This document shows positions 17,491 through 26,380 of a stretch of 44,271 nucleotides of DNA, piece by piece. Location: positions 1 to 44,271 of the forward strand of contig WRBB01000025.1 of the NCBI GenBank assembly GCA_009779895.1, written 5' to 3'. This stretch comes from Lachnospiraceae bacterium (GTDB taxonomy: Bacteria > Bacillota > Clostridia > Lachnospirales > Lachnospiraceae). Position 1 is the first letter of the stretch; every line of letters begins with the position of its first letter. The translations under genes and the position numbers were made by a program. The notes beneath the pieces are model-generated. The model saw nothing but the letters and a program-made list of their open reading frames with translations, did no database searches and was not told the DNA's origin.

Positions 17491-18753
17491 ATGGAAGGAA
17501 GTGTATTACCAAAGCAGTATGTTTCGGAAGAAAAAGAACAGGATATAAAGAAAAAAAAGCAGATTAGCTTAAAACAAGAACGCTATTTTGATTACAATTT
17601 GTTTATTATTGTGGTTTTTTTGGTTAGCTTTGGTTTGGTGATGCTTTATAGTGCCAGTGCTTATAGTGCGCAGCGGGAGTTTGGCAATGATTTGCATTTT
17701 TTTATGAACCAAGGGTTGATTAGTGTTTTGGGTATTGTTGGTATGTTGGTGATTTCTCGTATCAATTATCGCCTGTATAAACATTTTGCGTTGCTGATTT
17801 TCATTCTATCCATTGTGATGTTGTTTTTGGTGTTAACACCGCTGGGTGTAGAGATAAATGGTGCGAGGCGTTGGTTGATGCTTCCGATTGTAGAACGAAC
17901 CATTCAGCCTTCTGAGGTTACAAAGATTGCCGTGATTATATTTTTGTCTCACCGATTGTGTAAACTTGGAAAGAAAGCATATACATTTTGGGGTGGTTTG
18001 CAGATTTTGGGAATTGGTGGTTTAGCAGGTTTTTTGGTGTTGGAATTAACAGACCATTTGAGTACGGCGATTGTGGTTATGGCCATTGCGGTGGGTTTGT
18101 ATTTTGTGATGCACCCACGTTATAAGTTATTTGTTTTTTTTACAGCTTTGGGTGCGATTGCAACATGGATTGGACTTCGTATCATAAGTGCCAGAATTAC
18201 AACCAGTACAGACTTTCGGATGTGGCGCATCATCTCTTGGTTGGATCCGGAAGGACATGTTGAAACAGGCGGTTTTCAAGTATTGCAAGGTTTGTACGCC
18301 ATAGGTTCCGGTGGTTTTTTTGGAAGAGGTCTGGGAAATAGTACGCAAAAGCTAGGCGTAATCCCGGAGGCACACAACGATATGATTATAGCGGTGATTA
18401 GTGAGGAGTTGGGTGTTTTTGGAGTCATTATTATTTTGTTATTGTTTGCGATGTTATTATATCGTTTGATGTTTATTGCACAAAACGCACCGGATTTGTT
18501 TGGTTCTTTATTGGTGATTGGTATTTTTATCCAGATTGCAGTGCAGGTTGTTTTAAATATTGCAGTTGTAACCAATATGATTCCAACTACCGGTATTACG
18601 TTGCCATTTATTAGTTTTGGCGGAACGTCGGTTATGTTTTTGTTGGCACAGATAGGCATTGCCTTAGGTGTGTCGCGACAGATAAAATTAAAAGGAGAGA
18701 ATTATGAGTCAGAAGAAGGTGGACGATTACAAAGAACAAAAGGCCAATCGTAA
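17491..18753 (+). CDS. ftsW: FtsW/RodA-family peptidoglycan polymerase, probably FtsW
   Basis: A 420-residue SEDS glycosyltransferase with about ten transmembrane segments and cytoplasmic ends rich in Lys/Glu (residues 1-30; last 20). SEDS hallmarks: FGLVMLYSASAYSA in TM1, NGARRWLMLP.. with IQPSEVTKIA, and the C-terminal PTTGITLPFISFGGTSV. It polymerises lipid II into glycan, paired with the class B PBP encoded at 21283. The long extracellular loop contains the segment GLGNSTQKLGVIPEAHNDMI with the conserved Asp region. The ATG at 17491 follows AAGGGGA. Its 3' end overlaps the next small gene by 50 bp. FtsW rather than RodA is inferred from the division cluster. Confidence 0.88.
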   Translation: MEGSVLPKQYVSEEKEQDIKKKKQISLKQERYFDYNLFIIVVFLVSFGLVMLYSASAYSAQREFGNDLHFFMNQGLISVLGIVGMLVISRINYRLYKHFALLIFILSIVMLFLVLTPLGVEINGARRWLMLPIVERTIQPSEVTKIAVIIFLSHRLCKLGKKAYTFWGGLQILGIGGLAGFLVLELTDHLSTAIVVMAIAVGLYFVMHPRYKLFVFFTALGAIATWIGLRIISARITTSTDFRMWRIISWLDPEGHVETGGFQVLQGLYAIGSGGFFGRGLGNSTQKLGVIPEAHNDMIIAVISEELGVFGVIIILLLFAMLLYRLMFIAQNAPDLFGSLLVIGIFIQIAVQVVLNIAVVTNMIPTTGITLPFISFGGTSVMFLLAQIGIALGVSRQIKLKGENYESEEGGRLQRTKGQS

Positions 18754-18940
18754 GCAGATTATGCGAAAAGAGCGTATCAAAACACTAGTAAGAAGGTGTG
18801 TGGTAGGGGTATTGGCTTTGGCTTTGGTTGGTTGGATTGGTTTTTCAGTAATAGATAGCCATGCAAGAAATCAACCGAGGGCAGTGGCTGAGGTGGATTT
18901 TGATGGCATTACAGATTATCTGAATACACTGCAAGAGTAG
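18704..18940 (+). CDS. Small single-pass membrane protein, conserved hypothetical
   Basis: A 78-residue protein: a highly basic cytoplasmic N-terminus (KKVDDYKEQKANRKQIMRK), one transmembrane helix (about 31-50, VVGVLALALVGWIGFSVI) and a short acidic outside tail. Its ATG lies inside the 3' end of ftsW in another frame, with a perfect AAAAGGAGAG site, which suggests translational coupling to FtsW. I recall similar small proteins in Lachnospiraceae but no known function; a division or SEDS accessory role is inferred only from the overlap. Confidence 0.75.
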   Translation: MSQKKVDDYKEQKANRKQIMRKERIKTLVRRCVVGVLALALVGWIGFSVIDSHARNQPRAVAEVDFDGITDYLNTLQE

Positions 18941-18967
18941 AAAATAAAATCATGAGAAAAAAACAAG

Positions 18968-19006
18968 GAAACTGTTTCACGTAATTTTGTGAAGCAGTTT
19001 CTTTTT
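18968..19006 (+). terminator. Intrinsic terminator ending the ftsW transcript
   Basis: GAAACTGTTTCAC (18968-18980) pairs with GTGAAGCAGTTTC (18989-19001) over 13 bp with one G-U pair, and five T residues follow. It separates ftsW and the small gene from the mraZ operon. Confidence 0.85.
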
Positions 19007-19089
19007 GCAAAGAATCAGTAATAAAGGAACGACTGTTCTGTGAAAAATGCCAAATTATCTTAAAAGTAGGCTAAAAAAGCAGTTTGTAC

Positions 19090-19118
19090 TTGAAAATCAA
19101 GAAATTGGGTAGTAGAAT
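19090..19118 (+). promoter_or_regulatory. Promoter of the mraZ division operon
   Basis: TTGAAA (19090-19095) and TAGAAT (19113-19118) with a 17-bp spacer. The predicted transcript start, near 19125, coincides with the first of four MraZ-type boxes. Confidence 0.65.
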
Positions 19119-19124
19119 GAATGC

Positions 19125-19164
19125 AAGTGGCGAAAAATGGAGATAAGTGGAGGAAAGTGGGGAG
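19125..19164 (+). promoter_or_regulatory. Probable MraZ operator: four boxes with exact 10-bp period
   Basis: Four tandem decamers begin AAGTGG, AAATGG, AAGTGG, AAGTGG, with the TGG cores at 19128, 19138, 19148 and 19158. MraZ proteins in other bacteria bind several TGGG-type boxes spaced 10 bp apart upstream of their own gene. The position between promoter and mraZ fits autorepression of the cell-wall cluster. Confidence 0.75.
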
Positions 19165-19203
19165 CACAAAACCACATCTTCAAAAGGCAAAGAGGGGTTC
19201 ATT

Positions 19204-19641
19204 ATGTTATTGGGAGAATATCATCACAATATTGATGAAAAGGGTCGGCTTATCGTCCCTGCAAAGTTACGAACTGAGTTAGGTGAAAGTTACGTAATTT
19301 GCAGAGGTATGGATGGTAATCTCTTTATGTATTCTCAAATAGAATGGAACAAGTTTGTTGCACAACTTGAAAAGTTGCCACAGACAGATAAAGGTACTAG
19401 ACAGTTTAAGCGTTTCTTTTTAGGCAGTGCAATGGAGGGGAGCTTTGATAAACAAGGAAGAGTGCTTGTTTCGCCAGCCTTGCGTGGACATGCCGGACTG
19501 GATAAAGAAATTGTTTTGGTTGGTGTTCAAGATAAGGTGGAGCTTTGGGCAAAAAGTCTTTGGGATGAACGCAATATGATTCAGGAAGAGGATTTGGATG
19601 CGATTATGGAGCATATGGCTACCCTTGATATCCGTTTTTGA
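19204..19641 (+). CDS. mraZ: Transcriptional regulator MraZ
   Basis: A 145-residue protein starting at ATG 19204 (MLLGEYHHNIDEKGRLIVPA) after GAGGGG. It contains the two AbrB/SpoVT-type swapped-hairpin repeats, each with the DxKGR/DKQGR motif (residues about 11-15 and 80-84; FDKQGRVLVSPALR in the second). MraZ forms a ring that binds tandem repeats in its own promoter region and represses the dcw operon. Matching repeats lie at 19125-19164. It is followed after 40 bp by rsmH. A longer frame from a GTG at 19147 would run through the operator and is not favoured. Confidence 0.95.
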   Translation: MLLGEYHHNIDEKGRLIVPAKLRTELGESYVICRGMDGNLFMYSQIEWNKFVAQLEKLPQTDKGTRQFKRFFLGSAMEGSFDKQGRVLVSPALRGHAGLDKEIVLVGVQDKVELWAKSLWDERNMIQEEDLDAIMEHMATLDIRF

Positions 19642-19681
19642 AAAAGGGAAAGAGTCATATTGAAGCGCATGGGAGGAACAT

Positions 19682-20614
19682 ATGGCATTCGCACACAAAT
19701 CAGTGCTTTTGCAAGAAGTGATAGATGGTTTGGCCATTCGGCCGGCCGGTGTTTATGTAGATGCTACCTTGGGTGGCGGTGGCCATGCCTATCAGCTGTG
19801 TACACATTTGCAGCAAGGTAAATTGATTGGTATAGACCAAGATGAATCAGCCATACAAGCGGCAACAGAGCGTTTGCGGATTTTTGGAGATATGGTCACG
19901 ATTGTGAGAAGCAATTATTGTGACATAAAGAATATAGTAACCGGATTAGAAATCAATCAGGTTGATGGTATCGTTTTAGATTTGGGTGTTTCCTCTCATC
20001 AATTGGACACTTCTGAAAGAGGATTTTCATATCGCTTCGATGCACCGTTGGATATGCGGATGGATCAAAGGCAAGTTACAACAGCAAAAGATATTATAAA
20101 TCAATATAGCGAAAAAGAGATTTTTCGTGTGATTCGTGACTATGGAGAAGATAGATTCGCACAGAATATAGCAAAACATATCGTTCGGGATCGGGCAAGG
20201 GGAGAAATTGCAACCACCGAACAATTAAATGCGATTATTAAAAAAGCGATTCCTATGAAGTTTCAAAAAACAGCGGGTCATCCATCAAAACGAACATTTC
20301 AAGCCGTTCGGATTGAGCTGAACAAAGAATTGGAAGTACTAAGAAACACCTTGGATGATATGATTGATTTGCTTACTCCCGGAGGAAGAATATGTGTGAT
20401 TACATTTCATTCCTTAGAGGATAAGATAGTGAAAAGTGCTTTCAAAAAGGAGGAGAATCCATGCATTTGTCCGTCAAATTTCCCTGTATGTGTTTGTGGA
20501 AATGTGGCAAAAGGAAAGGTTGTTACAAGAAAACCGATTTTGCCAAGTGTGACTGAAATAGCAGAAAACAGCCGGGCAAAAAGTGCGAAGCTTAGGATTT
20601 TTGAAAGGATGTAA
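19682..20614 (+). CDS. rsmH: 16S rRNA (cytosine-1402-N4)-methyltransferase RsmH (MraW)
   Basis: A 310-residue SAM-dependent enzyme that methylates N4 of C1402 in the ribosomal P site. It starts [15 protein letters not shown] and has the SAM-binding [14 protein letters not shown], the catalytic-region [23 protein letters not shown], and [17 protein letters not shown]. The C-terminal [10 protein letters not shown] is also typical. ATG 19682 follows GGGAGGAACAT. Second gene of the mraZ operon. Confidence 0.95.
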   Translation: MAFAHKSVLLQEVIDGLAIRPAGVYVDATLGGGGHAYQLCTHLQQGKLIGIDQDESAIQAATERLRIFGDMVTIVRSNYCDIKNIVTGLEINQVDGIVLDLGVSSHQLDTSERGFSYRFDAPLDMRMDQRQVTTAKDIINQYSEKEIFRVIRDYGEDRFAQNIAKHIVRDRARGEIATTEQLNAIIKKAIPMKFQKTAGHPSKRTFQAVRIELNKELEVLRNTLDDMIDLLTPGGRICVITFHSLEDKIVKSAFKKEENPCICPSNFPVCVCGNVAKGKVVTRKPILPSVTEIAENSRAKSAKLRIFERM

Positions 20615-20692
20615 AAAAGGGCAGGAGTATAGAAGATAAAGGGTCATCGAGAAGGGGAGAGCTCGGTGACACAAACAGGAAGGGGTGATATT

Positions 20693-21247
20693 ATGGCAAA
20701 AGCAATGCGACAAGACAGACACCGCTATAAGCGGCAGCAGGTAGTATATCAAAATGATTATATTTATGGTGCTACCGTGCCATTGCCAGATTATCACCCG
20801 GAGCCTGCGGTACCGGAGCCGGAGCCGGAGGTTAGACAAAAGCCTAAAGTAAAGTTGGACCCGCAAATCAAACAAAATAGGCGGCGGGCGCAAAATATCA
20901 GTGTTGGTTATGCCTGTTACATCCTGGCGATTTCGGTGATTGCGGTGGCGGTTTGCGTGCTTTATTTGCAACTTCATGTAAGCAATGGGAACCAGGCAGA
21001 TGTGGTTGCCGGCTTGCGCAATCAGCTGGCAGAAATGACAGAGCATAACAATGCCACATATCATTCTATCATTCGTTCCGTGAATATGGAGGTCGTGCGT
21101 GCACATGCAGTTGGAGAGATGGGTTTGATTCCCATTCGTATGGTACAGGTTATTGAGTATCAAAATCCAAATGAATGTTATGTGATGATACATAATAAAA
21201 TTCCACAGACAGGTGTGTTGCCCCAATCCATTTATGTATTAGAGTGA
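20693..21247 (+). CDS. FtsL-like septum protein
   Basis: A 184-residue bitopic protein in the position of ftsL between rsmH and the division PBP. It has a basic start (MAKAMRQDRHRYKRQQ), a Pro/Glu-rich cytoplasmic segment (about 30-58), one transmembrane helix (about 71-90, VGYACYILAISVIAVAV), then a short coiled coil (GNQADVVAGLRNQLAEM). FtsL, with DivIC and FtsQ/DivIB, bridges the ring to FtsW/PBP. Sequence conservation of FtsL is poor, so the call rests on topology and gene order. The residues after 140 are longer than a minimal FtsL. ATG 20693 with GGAAGGGG is preferred over GTG 20666. Confidence 0.7.
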   Translation: MAKAMRQDRHRYKRQQVVYQNDYIYGATVPLPDYHPEPAVPEPEPEVRQKPKVKLDPQIKQNRRRAQNISVGYACYILAISVIAVAVCVLYLQLHVSNGNQADVVAGLRNQLAEMTEHNNATYHSIIRSVNMEVVRAHAVGEMGLIPIRMVQVIEYQNPNECYVMIHNKIPQTGVLPQSIYVLE

Positions 21248-21282
21248 GCATGGGAAAATAAAAAAGCCAAAGGATGTGAAGT

Positions 21283-23139
21283 ATGGCAAGAGGTAGAAGG
21301 ATACGTGTCAGAAAACAAAAGTTTTCTCCGAGAATGCAAAAAAAGCTAGTGTTAATCTTTGTATTGACAATACTGGCTTTTGTTGTATTAATTGGACGCG
21401 TTACATATATCAATGCAACAAGGGGTAGTGATTTTACACGGGCGGTCTTAGACCAACAGGCTTTTGGCAGTCGCATCATTCCTTTTCGGCGTGGTGATAT
21501 TGTAGATCGCAACGGGATTACTTTGGCAACCAATGAGCGTGTTTATAATGTGATTTTGGATGTATATGTTATGACATCCAGAGAACAGTTTGTAGAGCCA
21601 ACCGTGCAAGTATTGGCGGATATTTTTGGCATAAATGAAAACCATGTTAGGCAGATAATTGCAGATAGACCAAATAGCCGCTATGAAATTCTGGCCCATC
21701 GTGTTAGTTTTGAGATGGCAAGGGAGTTTAACCGTTTTTTGGAAGAAGAGGATACGGAATATTTGGTTCGTGGTGTTTGGTTAGAAGAGGGATTTCTTAG
21801 AATCTATCCATATGGTGCTTTGGCTGCGGAGCTGATTGGTTTTACCGTGGACGGTAATTTAGGTGTTATGGGCATCGAACAATATTATAATGATATTTTA
21901 AATGGGACAGACGGGCGTGAATATGGCTTTTTCGCAACGGATTCTTCTTTGGAGAGAACCATGCAAGCACCATTGAATGGTCATACGGTGGTTTCGACCA
22001 TTGATTTGACGGTGCAAAGTATTGTAGACAGGCATGTGCGTGAGTTCAATGAAACCCATGCCAATGGCTATCGTATGGGTGAGCCGGGCAGCAAGAACAC
22101 TGCTGTTTTGGTGGTGGATCCTCGTAATGGTGATATTTTGGCCATGAGCTCCTATCCTACCTTTGATTTGAATAATCCTCGGGATTTGTCTGCTTTTTAT
22201 ACCGAAGAGGAATTGGCGGTTATGTCAAATGAGGCACAGTTGGATGTGTTAAATGCGTTGTGGCGAAATTTTGTAGTGGTAGATACATTTGAACCAGGTT
22301 CTACCGTTAAACCGTTTACCATAGCGGCCGGGCTTGAAACAGGGGCCTTGCATGAAGATGCTGTTTTTTATTGCGGCGGCGTTTTAACGGTGGGTGATTT
22401 TGATATTCAATGTTGGTTGCGTACAGGGCATGGTGTTGTGACCATGTCAGATATGATTGCACAATCTTGCAATGTAGCAACGATGCAAATGGGGATGGAA
22501 ATTGGATTTGAAGATTTTACCCGTTATCAAACCATATTTGGTTTTGGACAATTTACCGGTATTGATTTGCTGGGTGAGCCGGATACGGCAGGTTTGATTT
22601 ATCACTTTGCAGATATGATGATTACTGATTTGGCGACGAATGCATTTGGGCAAAATTTTAATGTGACAATGATACAAATGGGGGCGGCATTTTCTTCTTT
22701 AATCAATGGCGGAAATCTGTTTGTTCCCAGAGTGGTTCGTCAGATACAAGATGAAAGTGGGCGTGTGATAGAAGCAAGACCTCCGGTATTGTTGCGTAGA
22801 ACTATTTCGGATGCTACACTAGAAATGTTGGCGGACTATTTGCGGGCGACCATGGTAAGTGGAACGGGTGTGACTGCGGATGTGCCCGGTTATGAAGTGG
22901 GTGGCAAAACAGGAACTGCCGAAAAACTGCCCCGGGATCAGGGCAATCATCTGACTTCTTTTATTGGTTATGCACCCTTGCATAATCCGGAAGTTTTGAT
23001 TTATGTAGTGATTGACGAGCCAAATGTGGCAGATCAGGCAAATGGTGAATATGTGCGCCAATTATCTTATCGGATTATGTCAGAAATTTTTCCCCACCTG
23101 AATATTCCACAAATATCCGATGAAGGAGAGATACATTAA
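21283..23139 (+). CDS. Class B penicillin-binding protein (FtsI/SpoVD/PBP2B-like transpeptidase)
   Basis: A 618-residue membrane-anchored transpeptidase: basic N-terminus, TM at about 22-42, a PBP dimerisation domain starting RGDIVDRNGITLATN, and the transpeptidase domain. Catalytic motifs are STVK with Ser340 (EPGSTVKPF), SCN with Ser395 (QSCNVA) and KTGT at 542 (GGKTGTAEK). It cross-links stem peptides at the septum together with FtsW. The protein ends shortly after the transpeptidase fold, with no PASTA domain, unlike SpoVD or PBP2x. Its stop overlaps the mraY start (TAATG). Whether it serves vegetative division or sporulation cannot be told from sequence. Confidence 0.92.
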   Translation: MARGRRIRVRKQKFSPRMQKKLVLIFVLTILAFVVLIGRVTYINATRGSDFTRAVLDQQAFGSRIIPFRRGDIVDRNGITLATNERVYNVILDVYVMTSREQFVEPTVQVLADIFGINENHVRQIIADRPNSRYEILAHRVSFEMAREFNRFLEEEDTEYLVRGVWLEEGFLRIYPYGALAAELIGFTVDGNLGVMGIEQYYNDILNGTDGREYGFFATDSSLERTMQAPLNGHTVVSTIDLTVQSIVDRHVREFNETHANGYRMGEPGSKNTAVLVVDPRNGDILAMSSYPTFDLNNPRDLSAFYTEEELAVMSNEAQLDVLNALWRNFVVVDTFEPGSTVKPFTIAAGLETGALHEDAVFYCGGVLTVGDFDIQCWLRTGHGVVTMSDMIAQSCNVATMQMGMEIGFEDFTRYQTIFGFGQFTGIDLLGEPDTAGLIYHFADMMITDLATNAFGQNFNVTMIQMGAAFSSLINGGNLFVPRVVRQIQDESGRVIEARPPVLLRRTISDATLEMLADYLRATMVSGTGVTADVPGYEVGGKTGTAEKLPRDQGNHLTSFIGYAPLHNPEVLIYVVIDEPNVADQANGEYVRQLSYRIMSEIFPHLNIPQISDEGEIH

Positions 23140-24098
23140 TGAATATCAATGTTTTTTTGCCGATTTTAGTGGCTTTTGTGCTTACTTTAATCATAGGTAT
23201 GCCGGTGATTAAATTTTTGCGAAAAATGAAAATGAGACAAACAGAGCGCAGCGACGGAGTTGCTTCACATTTGCAAAAAGTCGGTACGCCTACAATGGGT
23301 GGTATTATTATCATAGCAGCCCTTGTTTTGACCAGTGTATTTTATATTCCCAATTTTCCTCAAATTCTACCCGTGTTGATTTTGACGGTAGGTTTTGGTA
23401 TCATTGGGTTTTTAGATGATTATTTAAAGGTGGTGAAAAAGCACCCGGATGGCCTAAAGAGTGGGCAAAAAATGATTTTGCAGATATTGATTACGGCTGT
23501 GTTTGCAGTTTTTATTACATACAGTGAGCATATTTCTATGCATTTGCTGATTCCCTTTGGCGGCGGCCGTGCGATAGAATTGGGCTGGTTTGCTTATGTG
23601 TTACTGTTTGTTGCTGTCATTGGTACGGTAAATGGTACAAATTTTACAGATGGATTAGATGGTTTGGCATCCAGTGTAACGGTGGTGGTGGCCGCTTTTT
23701 TCACAGTTGTATCCATTCTTTTGGGGCAAGGGGTAGCACCCTTTACCGCTGCGATGATTGGAGCGTTGTTGGGTTTTTTGGTGTTTAATGTATATCCGGC
23801 GAAAATATTTATGGGGGATACAGGTTCCTTGGCATTGGGTGGTTTTGTCATTGGTACGGCTTATGTGATGGATATGCCTTTGTTTGTGATTATCATTGGC
23901 TTGATTTATGTCATAGAAGTAGCATCGGTCATGATACAAGTAGTATATTTTAAAAAAACCGGTGGCAAGCGTTTCTTTAAAATGGCACCCATTCATCATC
24001 ATTTTGAATTGATGGGTTGGTCAGAAACAAGAGTGGTAGCTGTTTTTACAATTATTACCCTATTCTTATGTATGGTTGCATTTATGGGGGTGGTTTAG
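23139..24098 (+). CDS. mraY: Phospho-MurNAc-pentapeptide transferase
   Basis: A 319-residue integral membrane enzyme with ten hydrophobic segments that transfers phospho-MurNAc-pentapeptide to undecaprenyl phosphate, making lipid I. Hallmarks are THxxK-like GTPTMGGIIII, FLDDYLKVVKK with the metal-binding Asp pair, NFTDGLDGLASS, FMGDTGSLALGG and MAPIHHHFELMGW. ATG 23139 shares its first base with the PBP stop and has AAGGAGAG upstream, so the two are translationally coupled. murD follows directly. Confidence 0.96.
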   Translation: MNINVFLPILVAFVLTLIIGMPVIKFLRKMKMRQTERSDGVASHLQKVGTPTMGGIIIIAALVLTSVFYIPNFPQILPVLILTVGFGIIGFLDDYLKVVKKHPDGLKSGQKMILQILITAVFAVFITYSEHISMHLLIPFGGGRAIELGWFAYVLLFVAVIGTVNGTNFTDGLDGLASSVTVVVAAFFTVVSILLGQGVAPFTAAMIGALLGFLVFNVYPAKIFMGDTGSLALGGFVIGTAYVMDMPLFVIIIGLIYVIEVASVMIQVVYFKKTGGKRFFKMAPIHHHFELMGWSETRVVAVFTIITLFLCMVAFMGVV

Positions 24099-25466
24099 GT
24101 GATATTAAAAGGGAAAAAGGTTTTGGTTTACGGTACCGGATTGAGTGGTGTTGCTGCTGCTCGTTTGCTGTTGCAAGTAGGAGCCGATGTTGTTATTTAT
24201 GATGAAAATGAGGAAATAGATCAAGGCATTTTGGTGGCGACCATTGGCGTGGGTTTGTGTGGTAATGTGCAGGTGTTGTTGGGCGAGTTGCATCAAGGCT
24301 TGGTGCAAACCTTGGACTTGGTGATTATGAGTCCGGGTGTACCTTTGGATATTCCGCAGGTAGCTTTGTTTTGTGCCAATCAACTGCCAATCTGGGGTGA
24401 GATAGAATTGGCTTATGTGTTGGGGCAAGGTGATGTATTGGCAATCACCGGTACCAACGGGAAAACCACAACCACGGCTTTGTTGGGAGAGATTATGAAA
24501 GCCCATCAGGCGAATACGTATGTGGTAGGAAATATTGGAAAACCTTATACAGATATTGCTTTAGAAACGAATAAAGATACAATTATTGTGGCGGAAACCA
24601 GTAGTTTTCAACTGGAGACAATCCATCGGTTCAGACCCAAAATTGCTGCGATTTTAAATATTACACCGGATCATTTGGATCGGCATCATACCATGGAAGC
24701 GTACATTGCGGCAAAAGAGAGAATTGCGCAAAATCAGGAAGAAGAAGACGTTTGTGTGCTTAATTATGACAATGAGAACAGCAAAAATTTTGCATCAAGG
24801 GCTAAGGCACAAGTGATTTTCTTTAGCACACAAGAGATGGTAAAGGGTGTTTATCTCAAAGAGGGAAAGATTGTCTGTCATTTGGATCAGCCGAAGATAT
24901 TGTGTGAGGCAAATCAGTTAAAGGTACTGGGCATTCACAATCTGGAAAATGTAATGGCGGCAATTGCTATGGCGGTGGCCTATGGTGTGCCGGAACGGGT
25001 GATTCGCCAAGAAGTGCTGGCATTTGGTGGGGTGGCGCACCGCATTGAATTTGTAACACAGAAAAATAATGTTTTTTATTACAACGATTCCAAAGGAACC
25101 AATCCGGATGCGGCGATAAAAGCGATACAAGCGATGATCCGTCCGACGGTATTAATTGGCGGTGGCTATGATAAAGATGCAAATTATGATGGATGGATAC
25201 AAGCCTTTGATGGTAAGGTGAAAAAGTTGATTTTGGTAGGTGAGACAAAAGATAAGATTGCCGAAACGGCGAAAAAATTAGGGTTTTATGATATTGTGAT
25301 GAAAGACACCTTTGAAGAGGCCGTGAAAGCCGGCATGGAATATGCGGTGCCCGGAGATGCTGTTTTGCTTTCACCGGCATGTGCCAGTTGGGGTATGTTC
25401 CAAAATTATGAGGAACGTGGTGATAAATTCAAAGAGCTTGTAACCCGGGAAAATATCTATGGGTAA
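24099..25466 (+). CDS. murD: UDP-N-acetylmuramoylalanine--D-glutamate ligase
   Basis: A 455-residue Mur ligase that adds D-Glu to UDP-MurNAc-L-Ala with ATP. It begins with the nucleotide-binding GTGLSGVAAARLLL, has the ATP loop AITGTNGKTTTTAL, the central-domain ETSSFQLETI and NITPDHLDRH, and the C-terminal DSKGTNPDAAIKA and LSPACASWGMF. The start is GTG at 24099, one base after the mraY stop. The 3' end overlaps the following gene by 8 bp. murG and murC, often next in this cluster, are not here. Confidence 0.95.
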   Translation: MILKGKKVLVYGTGLSGVAAARLLLQVGADVVIYDENEEIDQGILVATIGVGLCGNVQVLLGELHQGLVQTLDLVIMSPGVPLDIPQVALFCANQLPIWGEIELAYVLGQGDVLAITGTNGKTTTTALLGEIMKAHQANTYVVGNIGKPYTDIALETNKDTIIVAETSSFQLETIHRFRPKIAAILNITPDHLDRHHTMEAYIAAKERIAQNQEEEDVCVLNYDNENSKNFASRAKAQVIFFSTQEMVKGVYLKEGKIVCHLDQPKILCEANQLKVLGIHNLENVMAAIAMAVAYGVPERVIRQEVLAFGGVAHRIEFVTQKNNVFYYNDSKGTNPDAAIKAIQAMIRPTVLIGGGYDKDANYDGWIQAFDGKVKKLILVGETKDKIAETAKKLGFYDIVMKDTFEEAVKAGMEYAVPGDAVLLSPACASWGMFQNYEERGDKFKELVTRENIYG

Positions 25467-26223
25467 GCGACAACGTAAATCTAAAATGTCACCGAAAGCC
25501 AAGCGGACGGCCTTGAATATGTTGATTGTGATTATGTCCGTTGCAATTGTTTTTTTTGCATTGCTATTAATCTTTCAAACCCGAGAAATATCCGTGGTGG
25601 GTACGGTACATTCTAGTGATGCTGATGTGTTAAGATGGATCAACCAAGATAATTTAAGTATCAATTCTCTTTATATTTTTTTGCGTTACCACAATCGGCA
25701 AACAGATTTGCCGCCGGCAGTCGAGCGGGTCACAGTGCGATTGCAATCACCATGGCAGGTTGAATTGCAGGTGGTAGAAAAGCCTGTGTATGGTTATGTG
25801 TTCTATCGTTACTATTGGTTGTACTTTGATCGAAACGGAATCGCGTCCATAGTGACAGAAGAACCAATTCCGGACATTCTATATATAGAGGGTTTGGATA
25901 TAGATACGGAAGAGATAAAACTGGGAGAAATGCTGCTTGTGGAGGATGAAAGTATTTTTAACAGCATCCGGGAAACGGTTTCTATGTTAAATGAGCTAAC
26001 TTTACAGCCGGATCGTTTTGTGGTTGTGGAGGATAGCATAACGTTGTATTTTGGGGAGCGAAGGGTTTTGTTGGGAAATCGAGGTTTTCGGGATAGAGTA
26101 GCCCAGATTCCGCCTATCTTTGCAGAATTGGAAGAACGGTATCCGGAGCAAAGTGGCACGTTACATTTAGAGAGATATGAACATTCAGATGCCTTGATAC
26201 GCTTTGTGCCGAGCGGCAATTGA
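25459..26223 (+). CDS. DivIB/FtsQ-like division protein
   Basis: A 254-residue bitopic protein. It has a strongly basic N-terminus (GKRQRKSKMSPKAKR), one transmembrane helix (about 21-38), then an outside POTRA-type domain (FQTREISVVGTVHSSDADVLRWI) and an FtsQ-like beta domain (VERVTVRLQSPWQVELQVVEKP). It belongs to the FtsQ-FtsL-DivIC complex that controls FtsW/PBP at the septum. The ATG is inside the murD 3' end (8-bp overlap). It is the last gene before the separate ftsZ promoter. Family call rests on topology, POTRA-like pattern and position. Confidence 0.82.
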   Translation: MGKRQRKSKMSPKAKRTALNMLIVIMSVAIVFFALLLIFQTREISVVGTVHSSDADVLRWINQDNLSINSLYIFLRYHNRQTDLPPAVERVTVRLQSPWQVELQVVEKPVYGYVFYRYYWLYFDRNGIASIVTEEPIPDILYIEGLDIDTEEIKLGEMLLVEDESIFNSIRETVSMLNELTLQPDRFVVVEDSITLYFGERRVLLGNRGFRDRVAQIPPIFAELEERYPEQSGTLHLERYEHSDALIRFVPSGN

Positions 26224-26253
26224 CAATAAAAGCGTAAAAACATCAAAAAGCTA

Positions 26254-26282
26254 TTGCTTATTTGTCTGAAAAACTTTATTAT
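26254..26282 (+). promoter_or_regulatory. Promoter of ftsZ
   Basis: TTGCTT (26254-26259) and TATTAT (26277-26282) are spaced by 17 bp, about 100 bp ahead of ftsZ. It gives ftsZ its own transcription start in addition to any read-through from ftsQ. Confidence 0.55.
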
Positions 26283-26380
26283 ATACTTATGAACTTATGT
26301 ATCTAACGCTGATTTTTATGGATTAGTTAATATATTTTGGGGAAAAATAATTAATAAGTTTACCGAAGGAGGAACGACCC

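Noticed and set aside
20474-21226. 250-codon open frame on the minus strand
   Set aside because: It is antisense to rsmH and the FtsL-like gene, both clearly coding; its His/Leu/Ile-rich translation has no family pattern or ribosome site.
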